DNA from: Burkholderiales bacterium
GTDB lineage: Bacteria; Pseudomonadota; Gammaproteobacteria; Burkholderiales; UBA11063
Length of the DNA: 64,000 bases
Direction of reading: 5' to 3'
Assembly: GCA_020697255.1 (NCBI GenBank)
Contig: JAJFBE010000005.1
Span: 62,001 to 126,000 of the forward strand
Positions 7,915-17,329 of the stretch are shown here, piece after piece. The notes below the pieces were generated by a model. That model ran no database searches, was not told the origin of the DNA, and saw only the letters and a program-made list of their open reading frames with translations. The position numbers and the translations under genes were made by a program. Position 1 is the stretch's first letter, and the number at the start of each line of letters is the position of its first letter.

Positions 7915-8541
7915 ATGAATTTTATTGACATAATTTTACATTTGGACAAGTACTTAATTCAAGTAGTAAATACGTATCATTATTACTTTTATGCTATATT
8001 ATTTTTGGTGATTTTTTGTGAGACCGGCTTAGTGGTTACGCCGTTTCTACCGGGGGATTCATTATTATTCTTAGCCGGTGGATTAGCTGGAACCGGGAAT
8101 TTGCAGTTTTTTATTTTAGCCGCTACTATTATAATTGCCGCTTTTTTGGGTGATAACTGCAACTTTTTTATTGGTCGTTTTATTGGCCTTACATTATTTA
8201 AAAACCCAAAATCGAAAATATTTCGCCAGGATCTTCTAAAGCGCACGCATGAATTTTATGAACGTAATGGGAGTAAAACAGTTGTTTTAGCCAGATTTAT
8301 TCCGCTTATTCGTACTTTTGCACCTTTTGTAGCTGGTGTGGGGTATATGAAATACTCCCGATTTATTGGCTTTAGTTTTCTTGGGTCTTTTCTATGGGTT
8401 ACTCTCTTACTTGGCGGGGGGTATTTATTTGGCAATTTACCAATTGTAAGGTCCCATTTATCATTGGTAATACTTATGGTATTAATTATATCAATGTTGC
8501 CAATAGTCAAGATTATCTACGATGAGTGGAAGCGTGCATAG
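7915..8541 (+). CDS. DedA/SNARE-associated family membrane protein
   Basis: The 208-residue product (from the ATG after the ribosome-binding site aggaaagaag) has DedA hallmarks: CETGLVVTPFLPGDSLLFLAGG near residue 35, an FLGDNCNFFIGRFIG segment and the RFIPLIRTFAPFVAGVGYM helix-breaking motif. Four to five membrane spans are visible. DedA proteins recycle undecaprenyl phosphate or flip phospholipids. An upstream TTG at 7894 would overlap secF but has no ribosome-binding site, so I chose 7915. It is likely in the sec operon. Confidence 0.92.
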   Translation: MNFIDIILHLDKYLIQVVNTYHYYFYAILFLVIFCETGLVVTPFLPGDSLLFLAGGLAGTGNLQFFILAATIIIAAFLGDNCNFFIGRFIGLTLFKNPKSKIFRQDLLKRTHEFYERNGSKTVVLARFIPLIRTFAPFVAGVGYMKYSRFIGFSFLGSFLWVTLLLGGGYLFGNLPIVRSHLSLVILMVLIISMLPIVKIIYDEWKRA

Positions 8542-8566
8542 ATTTATATAAGTGGAGATATAAAAT

Positions 8567-9136
8567 ATGTCAGTTGTACATGTGGAAGTTCCATGCTTGT
8601 GTGGTAGTGGAAAAAGGTATAAAGAGTGTAGTTGCTTTAGCAGGGAAAAAAGCCAGCGGATGAAAATACATTCGTCTACAAGCGAAGTTGAGGGCGGTGG
8701 ATTAAACATTGCAAAAGCTCTTAAAGATGTTGCTAAAAACATGTTAGCAATGGCAGATAATGAAACCGATTATAGAAACGTTGCTTCGATGGCATTAGGT
8801 GCCTGGAATATTTCATTGATACAAGATAAGACATTACGTGAAGAGGTAATGAAAGTACAGGTTCAGGGGTTGATATATCCATTGCCGGACCCGCCACAGG
8901 ATTATCATATCCAGATGGCATGTGTACTACATATATTAGTTGAGAACAAGTTACGCTTATATCCTAAAGCAAATTGCCAGATCCAGGGTTTGGGCGTATA
9001 TAATTTGAGTGATGGTAGTAGAGACATTCATGTTGAATTTGATCCTATCGTTGATGTACATCTTGGTGAAAAAATGGTCAAAAAATGCATGATGGATCGC
9101 ATGTTTACTAATAATTCTCAGGCTACGCTAAACTAA
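8567..9136 (+). CDS. SEC-C zinc-motif protein
   Basis: The 189-residue product opens with CLCGSGKRYKECSC (residues 10-23). This is the SEC-C zinc-binding motif (C-x-C-G-S-G-K-x-Y-K-x-C-x-C) found at the end of SecA and in many small proteins. The remaining 165 residues show no recognised domain. It lies downstream of the sec and DedA genes on the same strand with a gtggag ribosome-binding site. A role in Sec-related quality control is only suggested by position. Confidence 0.75.
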   Translation: MSVVHVEVPCLCGSGKRYKECSCFSREKSQRMKIHSSTSEVEGGGLNIAKALKDVAKNMLAMADNETDYRNVASMALGAWNISLIQDKTLREEVMKVQVQGLIYPLPDPPQDYHIQMACVLHILVENKLRLYPKANCQIQGLGVYNLSDGSRDIHVEFDPIVDVHLGEKMVKKCMMDRMFTNNSQATLN

Positions 9137-9151
9137 TCTTTGTCATCAAAT

Positions 9152-10507
9152 TTAAGCTACCGGCTCAATTTTGATGCAACTTCGAACAAATTGGCTGAGG
9201 TATGGAAATGCCCAGCCTTTTTTAAAAAATCTTGAGTCTTCTTTTGGTAGTAAGGCACTACTTTTTATAGGTTGTCCATATTTATCTGGATTTGGGTCAT
9301 CATGATAAAAAGAAAACCTGGCTTTTCTTGCTGTGTCGTATAAAATTGATTCCCTGTCTTCAAATTTATTTAATATATATTTTTGAGATAGACGTAATAC
9401 TTCCACTATTTCAGATAAAAGTTCAATTTGCGTCTTCCCTTTAAAGGTATTCGGGTTATAATTAATTAGGGATGGCAAACCTAGTGAATAATACACTGAT
9501 TCTTTGGCATTAAATTGCTTTGGCTGCATGATAAACGGCCAGTATTCAGTAAGGCCATAACCATCACCTTGTGCATAAGCATCTTCAATTAGCTTTTTGG
9601 GTAACATATTTTCATCTATCGCGGGAGCAAAGCCGGGGACTCCGCCGGCAACGATCAAATATATATGTTTAGCGATACTTACTGCATATGAGGAAAGAGC
9701 ATTTGCTTTAGACTCCTCAAATACGTAATTAATATCTCCTTCCCATTTTGAGTATGTGGTATGCCAAATGTTATAGCCTGAGCGATGAATGTTTGACATC
9801 TCCTGATAAATTGCTGGACACTTTCCAGTTTTCAACATTTTAAGAAGTTGTTTGGGAAAATATATTACTGGTTGCACCCACGGATCATCAATACTGGCAT
9901 TTAGTGCCCGGAAAACATTTTGCTGTTCTGTGTATAGGCTTGGTTTTTCTACATTTATGCCATAGGTTTCTAGTAAATTTGCATGTTTTTGATTTTCCGA
10001 GACTTTAGGTAATATAAATGCTGTTCTAGCACCGGCATTGAGATTCCAGATAGAAACATATGCTTTCTTGCCGGTTTCCGAATTTTCATTCATAACTGCA
10101 TCAACGATATGAGCAAAGCCAAAAGTTTGTCCGGTTTTAATTACTGGATAAGACACTATACGCTTGCCCCGTTCTAAATAAAACTCAGCTTCTTTGTTTA
10201 AAATCATTCCAACCGGATTATCAAAACCCGGTGTATAGCTTAAATGTTCACGTAGGATGTCGGGTAAAGATGGATCGTTAAAGGATATGCTGTCGCCACC
10301 AACAAGCGGAAGCCTTACATCACGGTTATGGATTATTTTTGCGCCATAGGGATAATTTACCATGAAAAAAGGTAAATCTTTTAGTGCCCTGGCATTTTCC
10401 TGCATCCGTTTGGCGAGCCTGGGCTTTATTGGATATAATATTCCTAATACTTCTTCCCAGTTTAGTATAAATACATTATGTAACCGATCATCTTTAGCTC
10501 TTAGCAT
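9152..10507 (-). CDS. Conserved-looking protein of unknown function, 451 aa
   Basis: The product has no signal peptide and no long hydrophobic helix, so it is likely cytoplasmic. It is a compact, globular-looking sequence with mixed helix and strand and an unusual number of Trp and Tyr residues (WNLNAGARTAF, YNIWHTTYSKWEGD, YWPFIMQP). There are few cysteines. I recognise no catalytic motif. It converges on the SEC-C gene and has a 584-bp non-coding region upstream, so it is probably a stand-alone transcription unit. Confidence 0.7.
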   Translation of the reverse strand: MLRAKDDRLHNVFILNWEEVLGILYPIKPRLAKRMQENARALKDLPFFMVNYPYGAKIIHNRDVRLPLVGGDSISFNDPSLPDILREHLSYTPGFDNPVGMILNKEAEFYLERGKRIVSYPVIKTGQTFGFAHIVDAVMNENSETGKKAYVSIWNLNAGARTAFILPKVSENQKHANLLETYGINVEKPSLYTEQQNVFRALNASIDDPWVQPVIYFPKQLLKMLKTGKCPAIYQEMSNIHRSGYNIWHTTYSKWEGDINYVFEESKANALSSYAVSIAKHIYLIVAGGVPGFAPAIDENMLPKKLIEDAYAQGDGYGLTEYWPFIMQPKQFNAKESVYYSLGLPSLINYNPNTFKGKTQIELLSEIVEVLRLSQKYILNKFEDRESILYDTARKARFSFYHDDPNPDKYGQPIKSSALLPKEDSRFFKKGWAFPYLSQFVRSCIKIEPVA

Positions 10508-11091
10508 AAATAACTCATTTCTAAAATGAACAACAAATTTTGGTTTGAAGTTATTTGTCTTTTACAAATTATAAAGGTGTAGATTGGCTCTCTTAAGGTA
10601 TATCGATAGCCAGACGTTTTTAGGTATAACTTCAATAAAATGGTCATTTGATCACTTTATGTAAGTTACATAGTAGTATTTTTGTGTGATACAGATGGTT
10701 ATTATACCGCCAATTATATGCTTATACATGTAATTGTGCAGGTTTTAATATTTCACCGATGAAATAGTTAACGGCTTATATAAACAACTGCTTAGGGATA
10801 TATTTAACCACATAAAAAAAATAAATTAAACCTCTAATTTTGCGGGCAAAATCCGGATTTTCGTTGTTCCTGTCTAACTTCATGCACCATAATTAGTAAA
10901 ATTTAGGAATAGCCATAAAGTTAAATGTTATAATTAGAGCGCAATCCACCGTAATATTCAATAACCGTTAAATTACTTAATTAAAAAATATAACGCATGC
11001 CTTGGGTATAATAATTTGCAAGCGAAAAATTATATAATGGCAGTTTTTTTTTAGTATATATTTAAAATTAACAATTATGGGGGGATAGGGG
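10508..11091. other. 584-bp intergenic region with several palindromes
   Basis: No convincing gene lies here between divergent units. There are several palindromes: ttgaagttat/ataacttcaa (10545-10554 and 10626-10635), a 15-base tatgtaagttacata (10658-10672) and a perfect 14-base aaaatccggatttt (10848-10861). An extended -10 (TGTTATAAT, 10926-10934) and further TATAAT boxes at 11007 and 11033 face the SemiSWEET operon. The region is therefore probably regulatory for both flanking units. Confidence 0.5.
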
Positions 11092-11364
11092 ATGCGTATG
11101 TTTAACGATATAATAATATTCTATTTTAGCATTAGCTTATTTGCAAATGCTATGCTATTTGTTCCACAAATTATTAAAATTCTTAAAGAGAAAAAAACTG
11201 ATGAGTTTTCTGTAACTACCTTCATAGGGTTTTGTTTAACACAAATTGCTTCCATATTGTATGGTTATATTCAAAAAGATTGGATACTTATGTGGGGCTA
11301 TATCTTAGCACTTACAACTTGTGGGACAGTCACCATCCTAATTTTTATATACCGTAAAAAGTGA
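11092..11364 (+). CDS. SemiSWEET/PQ-loop family small transporter
   Basis: The 90-residue product has three membrane helices (about residues 7-25, 41-60 and 65-85). The PQ-loop signature FVPQIIKILKEKKTDEFS is at the end of the first, followed by a conserved Gly/Gln-containing second helix and a W/Y-rich third. SemiSWEETs are dimeric sugar carriers of this size. It has a strong purine-rich leader (gggggataggggatg). The next gene begins one base after its stop, giving an operon with an unknown protein and a histidine kinase. The substrate is unknown. Confidence 0.8.
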   Translation: MRMFNDIIIFYFSISLFANAMLFVPQIIKILKEKKTDEFSVTTFIGFCLTQIASILYGYIQKDWILMWGYILALTTCGTVTILIFIYRKK

Positions 11365-11365
11365 T

Positions 11366-12628
11366 ATGCTTAGCACTATAGATATATTAATTCAAGCACC
11401 AAGTTCTGTTATGAATGATAATAAGGCTAAACATTTGGTCCTAAATTTGAAAATTGCCTTAATTGATCAGCTAAAAAGAGCATTATTTATTTTTTTTGTA
11501 GAGAAAGACTATACGAGGTTTGATCCACATGTAGGTGAAAACTCTTGTCAAATTAGAGTATGCCAGATACTGGATTTATTAGATAAGCAACAGATTACTT
11601 TTTCAATGGATTTATATCATCAAAGAATAAGACAATTAGAAAAGTTAACGCTAAATATTAACTTGGTACTAGAATCATTAAAAAAACATGTAGTGATTAA
11701 ACGGTATCATAAAGGCCAAGCTTTTATTAAGTCAACGTTAAAAGACTTTTTAGAAACCAATAAATGTTACTGTGACTTATTCGAGCACGAAATATTTTTA
11801 GTACATACTTTTCTACTATCTCACTATAAAAAAGTGAATGGAATAGGAGATACATGCATTGATTTAGTTAGGCTACAAGACGAACTAGGATTGTCTAAAA
11901 CCTTGGCAGAGAAATTGGTACATAGGTATCAGGTAAGGCTTTCAGAGTGGTCTACTGAATTTGTTAGGAAGTGTTTAAATAGTTCACCAAAGTTAAAAAA
12001 TTTTAGGTCCATATTAGACAAATTAGAATATCGTGATGATGATTTTAGACGAGTACTTCCACTTTTCTTAATGACAAAAATTTTAATAAATTATTTACTT
12101 ATATCAAAAAAAACTATTTTGGTTGTTACAGAAAGAAGGCACGGGATACATTTTATTGATCATATTTATATGATTTTTAAACCTGATAATATTAGTTCGA
12201 CTTTTGTACTTTTTGATATAAACTTAAATTGTGATGAATTGATTCTAAATACACCATGTTTTGTTGTTTATGGAACGGTAGTTTATCAATCATATTGTAA
12301 TCCTGAATCAGATATAAGTTATGTTAAGCGGTTTAGCCAGCTTGGGATTTTAGATATTATAATGGCAAATATGGCAATTCATCCACAATATAGTGGTAAC
12401 CGGCTATTAAAATATAAGAGTAACCCATATAAATTACTTTCTGATGAAGCTGAGGATATAGTTGAAATTCATGATATTATGCATAAATTTAATAAAAAAA
12501 TTGAAGTCGCGACTAAATATGGATGTAGCAAAGAAAATATAGATTTATTTTTTATTAGGCATATTATTTGTGATACACCAATAAATCAAATGAAAGCTAA
12601 TATCAAGAGTAAATATTGCAAGGAATAG
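11366..12628 (+). CDS. Unknown 420-aa protein between SemiSWEET and sensor kinase
   Basis: I do not recognise the family. The product lacks a signal peptide and membrane helices. The N-terminal half (1-210) is helical and rich in Leu, Lys and His. The C-terminal half (240-420) looks alpha/beta, with a hydrophobic strand TILVVTERRHG and a cysteine-containing segment. It begins one base after the carrier gene and ends 2 bp before the kinase start. The tight packing says the three products are made together, so a signalling or metabolic link is inferred. Codon use is as AT-rich as the neighbours. Confidence 0.75.
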   Translation: MLSTIDILIQAPSSVMNDNKAKHLVLNLKIALIDQLKRALFIFFVEKDYTRFDPHVGENSCQIRVCQILDLLDKQQITFSMDLYHQRIRQLEKLTLNINLVLESLKKHVVIKRYHKGQAFIKSTLKDFLETNKCYCDLFEHEIFLVHTFLLSHYKKVNGIGDTCIDLVRLQDELGLSKTLAEKLVHRYQVRLSEWSTEFVRKCLNSSPKLKNFRSILDKLEYRDDDFRRVLPLFLMTKILINYLLISKKTILVVTERRHGIHFIDHIYMIFKPDNISSTFVLFDINLNCDELILNTPCFVVYGTVVYQSYCNPESDISYVKRFSQLGILDIIMANMAIHPQYSGNRLLKYKSNPYKLLSDEAEDIVEIHDIMHKFNKKIEVATKYGCSKENIDLFFIRHIICDTPINQMKANIKSKYCKE

Positions 12629-12630
12629 CA

Positions 12631-14997
12631 ATGATATACACTGAAAGCAAAAAGTATAATGAAATAGATTTGGATACTTTAATCAAGAATTTGCCTGGGT
12701 ATATTTATTTAAAAAATAGTCAAGGGGTGTATATTGCGTGTAATGATAATCAAGCACAACTTTTCGGTTTTAATAATAGTAATGAAATTATTGGTCTTTT
12801 GGATAGTGAGATACCATCCTTAAAAGATAATGCCAAGATTATAAGAAAGCAAGATTTAAAAATTACTGAAGAAGGTTTTATAACAAAGGTAGAAGAAAAG
12901 GTTTTAATAAATGGCAAAGAGACTATTATTCTACGTCAAAAAATACCAATGAAGAATTTTTATGGAAAAGTTATTGGAATAGTTGGCATTGGCACAAATA
13001 TTGATGAAAGAAGTAATGAGAGGGTTTGGATTTTAGAGAATATTATAAGTAAAATTCCAGGACATGTATGGTGGAAAGACAAGAATCTAAGATTTTTAGG
13101 ATGTAACGACCAACAAGCTAAGGTGGCAAAATTAAAATCACGTTATGAAATTATAGGTAAAAGTGCTTATGATGTTATTGCGGAGGACCAGCTAGAAGAA
13201 AAGCGAATAGAACAGGCAGAGAAAATTGATGAAATAGATAGGCAAGTAATAAACACGGGTCAAAGTTATACTGTTGAAGAACCATTAATTTTAGAAAATG
13301 GTAAAGAAGCAATATATCTTTCCAGAAAAGAACCCTTACATGATGAAAATGGAGAAATTATTGGTTTAATTGGGATTTCATTTGATGTAACTGCACAAAA
13401 AGATGCAGAGCGGTTAAAGCACGAAAATAGAAAATTGGAAGCAGAAAATAAGCTTAAGCAGATAATTCTTGAAAAAGAAGCTGCAGAAGCAGAGAGGCTC
13501 AAACTTGAAAATGAATTGCATAAGCTTGAGAATGAAAAACAAAAGGCTATTTTAGAAGAACAGGAAAGGTTCAAAAATTTTGTGGGTCAGATAGTGCATG
13601 ATATTCAGTCGCCTTTATCAAGCCTAAGAGGTTTGGTTAATGAGTCTAGCCGAATAATTCCTGAGGAAAAGCGTATTACATTACGAGAGGCTTCAATGCG
13701 TATAAGTGCTATTGCCCAACATATGTTAAGCCGGTATAAAAATAAAATTGATGAAAATGAAGTGGCAGAACCTGTATTAATATCCGCAGCCATGCTTGAA
13801 GTGCTTGGTGAAAAAAGATATGAATATAAGGAAGTTAATTTTGCTACTGATTTTATGCCAGATGCTGAATTTGCTTTTATACATATTGAGCCCAGCCAGT
13901 TTAAGCGCATGATGTCTAATTTGCTCAATAATGCAGTAGAGGCTTTAGAAAATAAACCAGATGGAATAATTGAAGTAAGCCTTAATGTTGATGCTGAATG
14001 GGTGATGATTATTGTATATGATAATGGTAAAGGTATGTCAAGGGAATTGGTTGATAAAATAAATAATAATATTTCAGTAACTGAAGGCAAAAAACATGGT
14101 TCCGGTATAGGTATGACGCAGGTTCATGATACAATCAAGCGAAATTTTGGTGAATTTGAAATCACTTCTGTTTCAGGGGGTATGACAAGTATCCTGCTAA
14201 AATTTCCCAAAATTCCAGCACCATTTTGGATTGCTGAGGAAATTAAAATAATTAAAGGTGATACTATAGTCATTTTGGATGACGATCCCTCAATTCATAG
14301 CGCCTGGGATAACAAGCTTGCGCCTATTCTAACTAAAATGCCAGAGCTTAAAGTTAAACACTTTTCGGCGGGCATAGAGGCTGTTAGTTTTATTAATTCT
14401 ATTTCAGAGCAAGAAAAAGATAACATATGTTTGCTAACTGATTACGAACTGCTGGGTCAAAATATAGACGGGTTAGGTGTGATTGAACAAACTCAAATTA
14501 AGCGTTCAACACTGGTAACTAGCCACTATGCTAATAAAGAGATACGTAAACATGCAGTTAACTTGCGCGTTAAGATACTTCCTAAAGAGCTGGCATTTGC
14601 GGTTACAATCAATTTGGATAAAAGGGTTGAGCCAGGTAGTAAGAGGGTCGATATGGTATGGGTTGATGATGCCAGATGGTTCATACGTGATTGGAAGTTA
14701 AAATTTCCTGATCTGACAATTGATGCATATTATGATCCGGATAGTTTTCTTGAAGATGTATATCAATATCCTTTGGATACTAAGATTATTTTGGATAGAA
14801 CTTATTATGATGGGCAGGGCCCGGATAGAAATTTCCTGGGGGATGGGCTAGATTTAGCCAAAAAATTACATGAAAAAGGCTATACCAGGTTGTTTATGAT
14901 TACTGGCGATGAGCCAACTACAGACAAAGTATTAGATTATCTAACGGTAATATTCAAAGAAGATGATGAAAAAATTAGGGAAATCGCCAAATTATAA
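12631..14997 (+). CDS. Hybrid histidine kinase with two PAS and two receiver domains
   Basis: Starting at the ATG behind the aaggaa ribosome-binding site gives 788 residues. Two PAS domains (about 10-125 and 130-260) each include a K-x-x-x-G/F-L/I-x-C-N-D pattern. A coiled coil (260-315) leads to a histidine phosphotransfer helix with VHDIQSPLSSL (His 323) and an HATPase domain (NLLNNAVEAL, DNGKGM, GSGIGM). A receiver follows with DDD at 550-552, phospho-acceptor Asp 604 in LLTDYELL and downstream TS and K. A second receiver-like domain has DD at 679-680 and Asp 722. There is no membrane helix, so it is cytoplasmic. No output regulator is adjacent. Confidence 0.9.
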   Translation: MIYTESKKYNEIDLDTLIKNLPGYIYLKNSQGVYIACNDNQAQLFGFNNSNEIIGLLDSEIPSLKDNAKIIRKQDLKITEEGFITKVEEKVLINGKETIILRQKIPMKNFYGKVIGIVGIGTNIDERSNERVWILENIISKIPGHVWWKDKNLRFLGCNDQQAKVAKLKSRYEIIGKSAYDVIAEDQLEEKRIEQAEKIDEIDRQVINTGQSYTVEEPLILENGKEAIYLSRKEPLHDENGEIIGLIGISFDVTAQKDAERLKHENRKLEAENKLKQIILEKEAAEAERLKLENELHKLENEKQKAILEEQERFKNFVGQIVHDIQSPLSSLRGLVNESSRIIPEEKRITLREASMRISAIAQHMLSRYKNKIDENEVAEPVLISAAMLEVLGEKRYEYKEVNFATDFMPDAEFAFIHIEPSQFKRMMSNLLNNAVEALENKPDGIIEVSLNVDAEWVMIIVYDNGKGMSRELVDKINNNISVTEGKKHGSGIGMTQVHDTIKRNFGEFEITSVSGGMTSILLKFPKIPAPFWIAEEIKIIKGDTIVILDDDPSIHSAWDNKLAPILTKMPELKVKHFSAGIEAVSFINSISEQEKDNICLLTDYELLGQNIDGLGVIEQTQIKRSTLVTSHYANKEIRKHAVNLRVKILPKELAFAVTINLDKRVEPGSKRVDMVWVDDARWFIRDWKLKFPDLTIDAYYDPDSFLEDVYQYPLDTKIILDRTYYDGQGPDRNFLGDGLDLAKKLHEKGYTRLFMITGDEPTTDKVLDYLTVIFKEDDEKIREIAKL

Positions 14998-15073
14998 TGG
15001 GCAGGAAGGGGAAGAGCTCAGGCCGCTTATTGAACAAGTTAAACAAAATTTACCTGAGTATGGAGGAAACATC

Positions 15074-15304
15074 ATGAGTTACGCAGAAGAGTTACGTCAA
15101 GAGGGGTTAAAGCAAGGCATGAGTTACGCAGAACAGTTACGCCGTGAGGGTATACAACAGGGCTTGCAAGAAGGGCAGCATGAAGCTCAGCTTGAGATAG
15201 CCCGCGAATTATTGAAACGTGGTATGGATAAAGAAGAAATCAGTGCAATCACTCATCTTACTCCAAGCCAAATGAGTGAATTGAAAAAAGCTAACATATT
15301 GTGA
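15074..15304 (+). CDS. C-terminal fragment of an Rpn-family (PD-(D/E)XK) gene
   Basis: The 76-residue product has two 15-residue repeats (MSYAEELRQEGLKQG and MSYAEQLRREGIQQG), then a helical tail with AQLEIARELLKRGMDKEE and a final HTH-like segment. This is the typical C-terminus of recombination-promoting nuclease (Rpn) proteins. The nuclease domain is absent, because the histidine kinase ends only 76 bases upstream. Homology seems to begin near 15010. The ATG has its own strong ribosome-binding site (ggaggaaac). In E. coli rpnA, an internal start at a similar place makes a short antitoxin-like product, so this remnant could still be expressed. Confidence 0.6.
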   Translation: MSYAEELRQEGLKQGMSYAEQLRREGIQQGLQEGQHEAQLEIARELLKRGMDKEEISAITHLTPSQMSELKKANIL

Positions 15305-15428
15305 AAAAATACTGTATAGGCTAGATATAGGGAAACTGGTCTATTAAAACAATGTATAATAAGGCTGACTGATTATTAAATTAAATTTATAGGTCAGTTT
15401 AGTTAATTATTTTTTAAAAGGATTTACC

Positions 15429-15785
15429 ATGTTATCAAAAAGCAAAATATTATTTATTGTTGGAATGAGTTTTATATCATTAGCAAATGCTCATGACCTT
15501 ATAGCGGAGCATATCGACCTAAATCAAAATGAGCAGGCTGGGACGGCATATATAAGTTTATATGTTAACTATTTCAGCGGCGACGAGCCCTCTGAAAGAT
15601 ATAAAGGTACTATTATATTCTATACTAATGAGTGTAAGAAAGGTGGAACATATTATTATGAGGATAATTTAGATCTACCTGCCGGATGTGTTATTAAGGG
15701 TATAGGGTATGAGAAAAAATTCAAATGCGATAATAAAAGCTGTACAGAGAAAATGCAAAAAGAATCTAATGAGACCAAAAAGTGA
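15429..15785 (+). CDS. Small secreted protein, unknown
   Basis: The 118-residue product has a signal peptide (about residues 1-21, ending SLANA). The mature part of about 97 residues is beta-rich with four cysteines placed as two likely pairs (NECKK...AGCV and FKCDNKSC), then a Lys-rich tail. Size and cysteines suggest a stable periplasmic or secreted protein. It has an aaaagg ribosome-binding site. No family is recognised. Confidence 0.65.
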   Translation: MLSKSKILFIVGMSFISLANAHDLIAEHIDLNQNEQAGTAYISLYVNYFSGDEPSERYKGTIIFYTNECKKGGTYYYEDNLDLPAGCVIKGIGYEKKFKCDNKSCTEKMQKESNETKK

Positions 15786-15803
15786 TAGGACTTAGGCATT
15801 TTC

Positions 15804-15846
15804 CGGCATATCCAAGCCTGATTTATTAGAGGGCTTGGAAATGCCG
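15804..15846. repeat. 15-bp stem-loop between two secreted-protein genes
   Basis: cggcatatccaagcc (15804-15818) and ggcttggaaatgccg (15832-15846) pair with one mismatch around a 13-base loop. It lies 18 bases after the stop of the small secreted protein. No T-run follows, so it may be a Rho-assisted terminator or a REP-type element. It argues against using the upstream in-frame ATG at 15841 as the start of the next gene. Confidence 0.55.
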
Positions 15847-15969
15847 AGCAAAGCTGTTGGCGCTCTTAATTATGAAGTTGCTCTGTTCATAAAAAGGTAC
15901 CTATTGACTATTACCGCTTACTTAGCATACAATAGTATCTTCATTAATATTTTTATAGAAAGGAAAATA

Positions 15970-17157
15970 ATGAAAAATATATTTTTTAATATCTTTTTTA
16001 TCATTTTTACAACTCTTGGTTTAATAGGCAGCACTAGTGCTATGACCTCAGCAGCACCAGCTCCCGATCCTATATGGGCTAGGCAATGGGGCGGGGACGG
16101 TTCGAGTTTTCCCAGAATTAGTACATCCGGAACAGATAATCTGGTTATATCTTTATTTACTAAAATACCTGGTACTGACCATTATGGCTATTTTATAGGG
16201 AAATTTGATTTTTCCAAATCATATGATTATCAATGGAGTGATTTTGAGCACGTTTCTTGGGAAGGTTTTAAAAATGTTCCTGAGAAAATAATAACAGATA
16301 ATGCCGGTAACAGCTATATTTTAGGTTATAGTTGGCAAGGTTCCAGGCTTAAAGATTATTTTATAGTTAAATATAATCAATCTGGTGTTTGGCAATGGGC
16401 TAGAAAATTTGGCTTACCTTCCTCAAAAATGACCCCTTGGGGAATAGAAATAGATAAAGATAATAATATCTATATTACTTGCTCTGTAACGGATGAAAGG
16501 GATAGATTTCAATACGCCTATTTAGCAAAGCATAATTCATCTGGCGATCTGATTTGGGGTAAAGATATAAATAAAGGTAGTAGCGTAAATGGCTTAGCCA
16601 GTTTTAATGATGGTAATAGTACCTATTTATATGGCATCGGTAGTATGGGTAATCTAGAATATTTTGTTTCCAAATATGATAGCGATGGAAATATTTTATG
16701 GACCAAAACCGGTAATGGCGAAGCTAAAAATGTAAGTATTGATAAAACAACAGGTAATATTTATGTTGCTGGGAATGGGGCCGATTTTGTAACTAATGAT
16801 TATTTCATGGATCAATATAACCCTAATGGAGAAAAAGTTTGGCGGGAACAAAAGCGTCATACTATTAGTGGAGCCAGCCAACTTTACCTAAATGAGCTAA
16901 AGGCTGATAATCAAGGTAACTATTATATTGTGGGGACTGCAACATACAATAATGTAATGTTAGGGTATATGGCAAAGTACAATGCTTTAGGTAATTTGAT
17001 TTGGGAAAAAACCCTTGGATCTCCAGATGGAGGCACTGTATCAGCATCAGGAGCAGGTATTGATGACCAGAATAATTTCTTTATTGCTGGTGATACTATG
17101 CAGTCCCTATATGTTGGTCCAACTCCTGGATATTTTATAGCTAAGTATGCTCCGTAA
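15970..17157 (+). CDS. Secreted beta-propeller protein (SBBP-like repeats)
   Basis: The 395-residue product starts at the ATG behind aggaaaa, giving a clear signal peptide (residues 1-25, ending TSAM). The mature protein contains six to seven repeats of a beta-propeller type: [Y/F]-x-x-K-Y-[DN]-x-x-G-x-x-x-W, for example FIVKYNQSGVWQWAR, YMAKYNALGNLIWEK and YFVSKYDSDGNILW. Between them are DNxGN(S/N)Y-[IV] blades. These match SBBP/Kelch-like propellers found in secreted or surface proteins. Such scaffolds bind ligands or polysaccharide; nothing shows enzymatic activity. A terminator follows. Confidence 0.75.
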   Translation: MKNIFFNIFFIIFTTLGLIGSTSAMTSAAPAPDPIWARQWGGDGSSFPRISTSGTDNLVISLFTKIPGTDHYGYFIGKFDFSKSYDYQWSDFEHVSWEGFKNVPEKIITDNAGNSYILGYSWQGSRLKDYFIVKYNQSGVWQWARKFGLPSSKMTPWGIEIDKDNNIYITCSVTDERDRFQYAYLAKHNSSGDLIWGKDINKGSSVNGLASFNDGNSTYLYGIGSMGNLEYFVSKYDSDGNILWTKTGNGEAKNVSIDKTTGNIYVAGNGADFVTNDYFMDQYNPNGEKVWREQKRHTISGASQLYLNELKADNQGNYYIVGTATYNNVMLGYMAKYNALGNLIWEKTLGSPDGGTVSASGAGIDDQNNFFIAGDTMQSLYVGPTPGYFIAKYAP

Positions 17158-17186
17158 TCAAAACTAAAATTTTAGCAGCTTACTAG

Positions 17187-17218
17187 AAATAGGGTATTAT
17201 AAAATATGCCCTATTTTT
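17187..17218 (+). terminator. Rho-independent terminator after the propeller gene
   Basis: aaataggg (17187-17194) pairs with ccctattt (17209-17216), with a weaker A/T continuation inside, and a short T-run follows on the plus strand. It lies about 30 bases after the propeller stop. Confidence 0.6.
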
Positions 17219-17329
17219 CCTGTAATTGAAATAAAAGATCACCGCATTATTATATCAATGTACACTCGTAATTGACAGCAGGTCTAAGGCGCCACTTTCA
17301 GAAAACATCACACCATTTGTTGCCACAAA

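Noticed and set aside
15841-15969. Longer start for the beta-propeller protein
   Set aside because: It would begin in or next to a stem-loop and bury the clear signal peptide that begins at 15970 behind aggaaaa.
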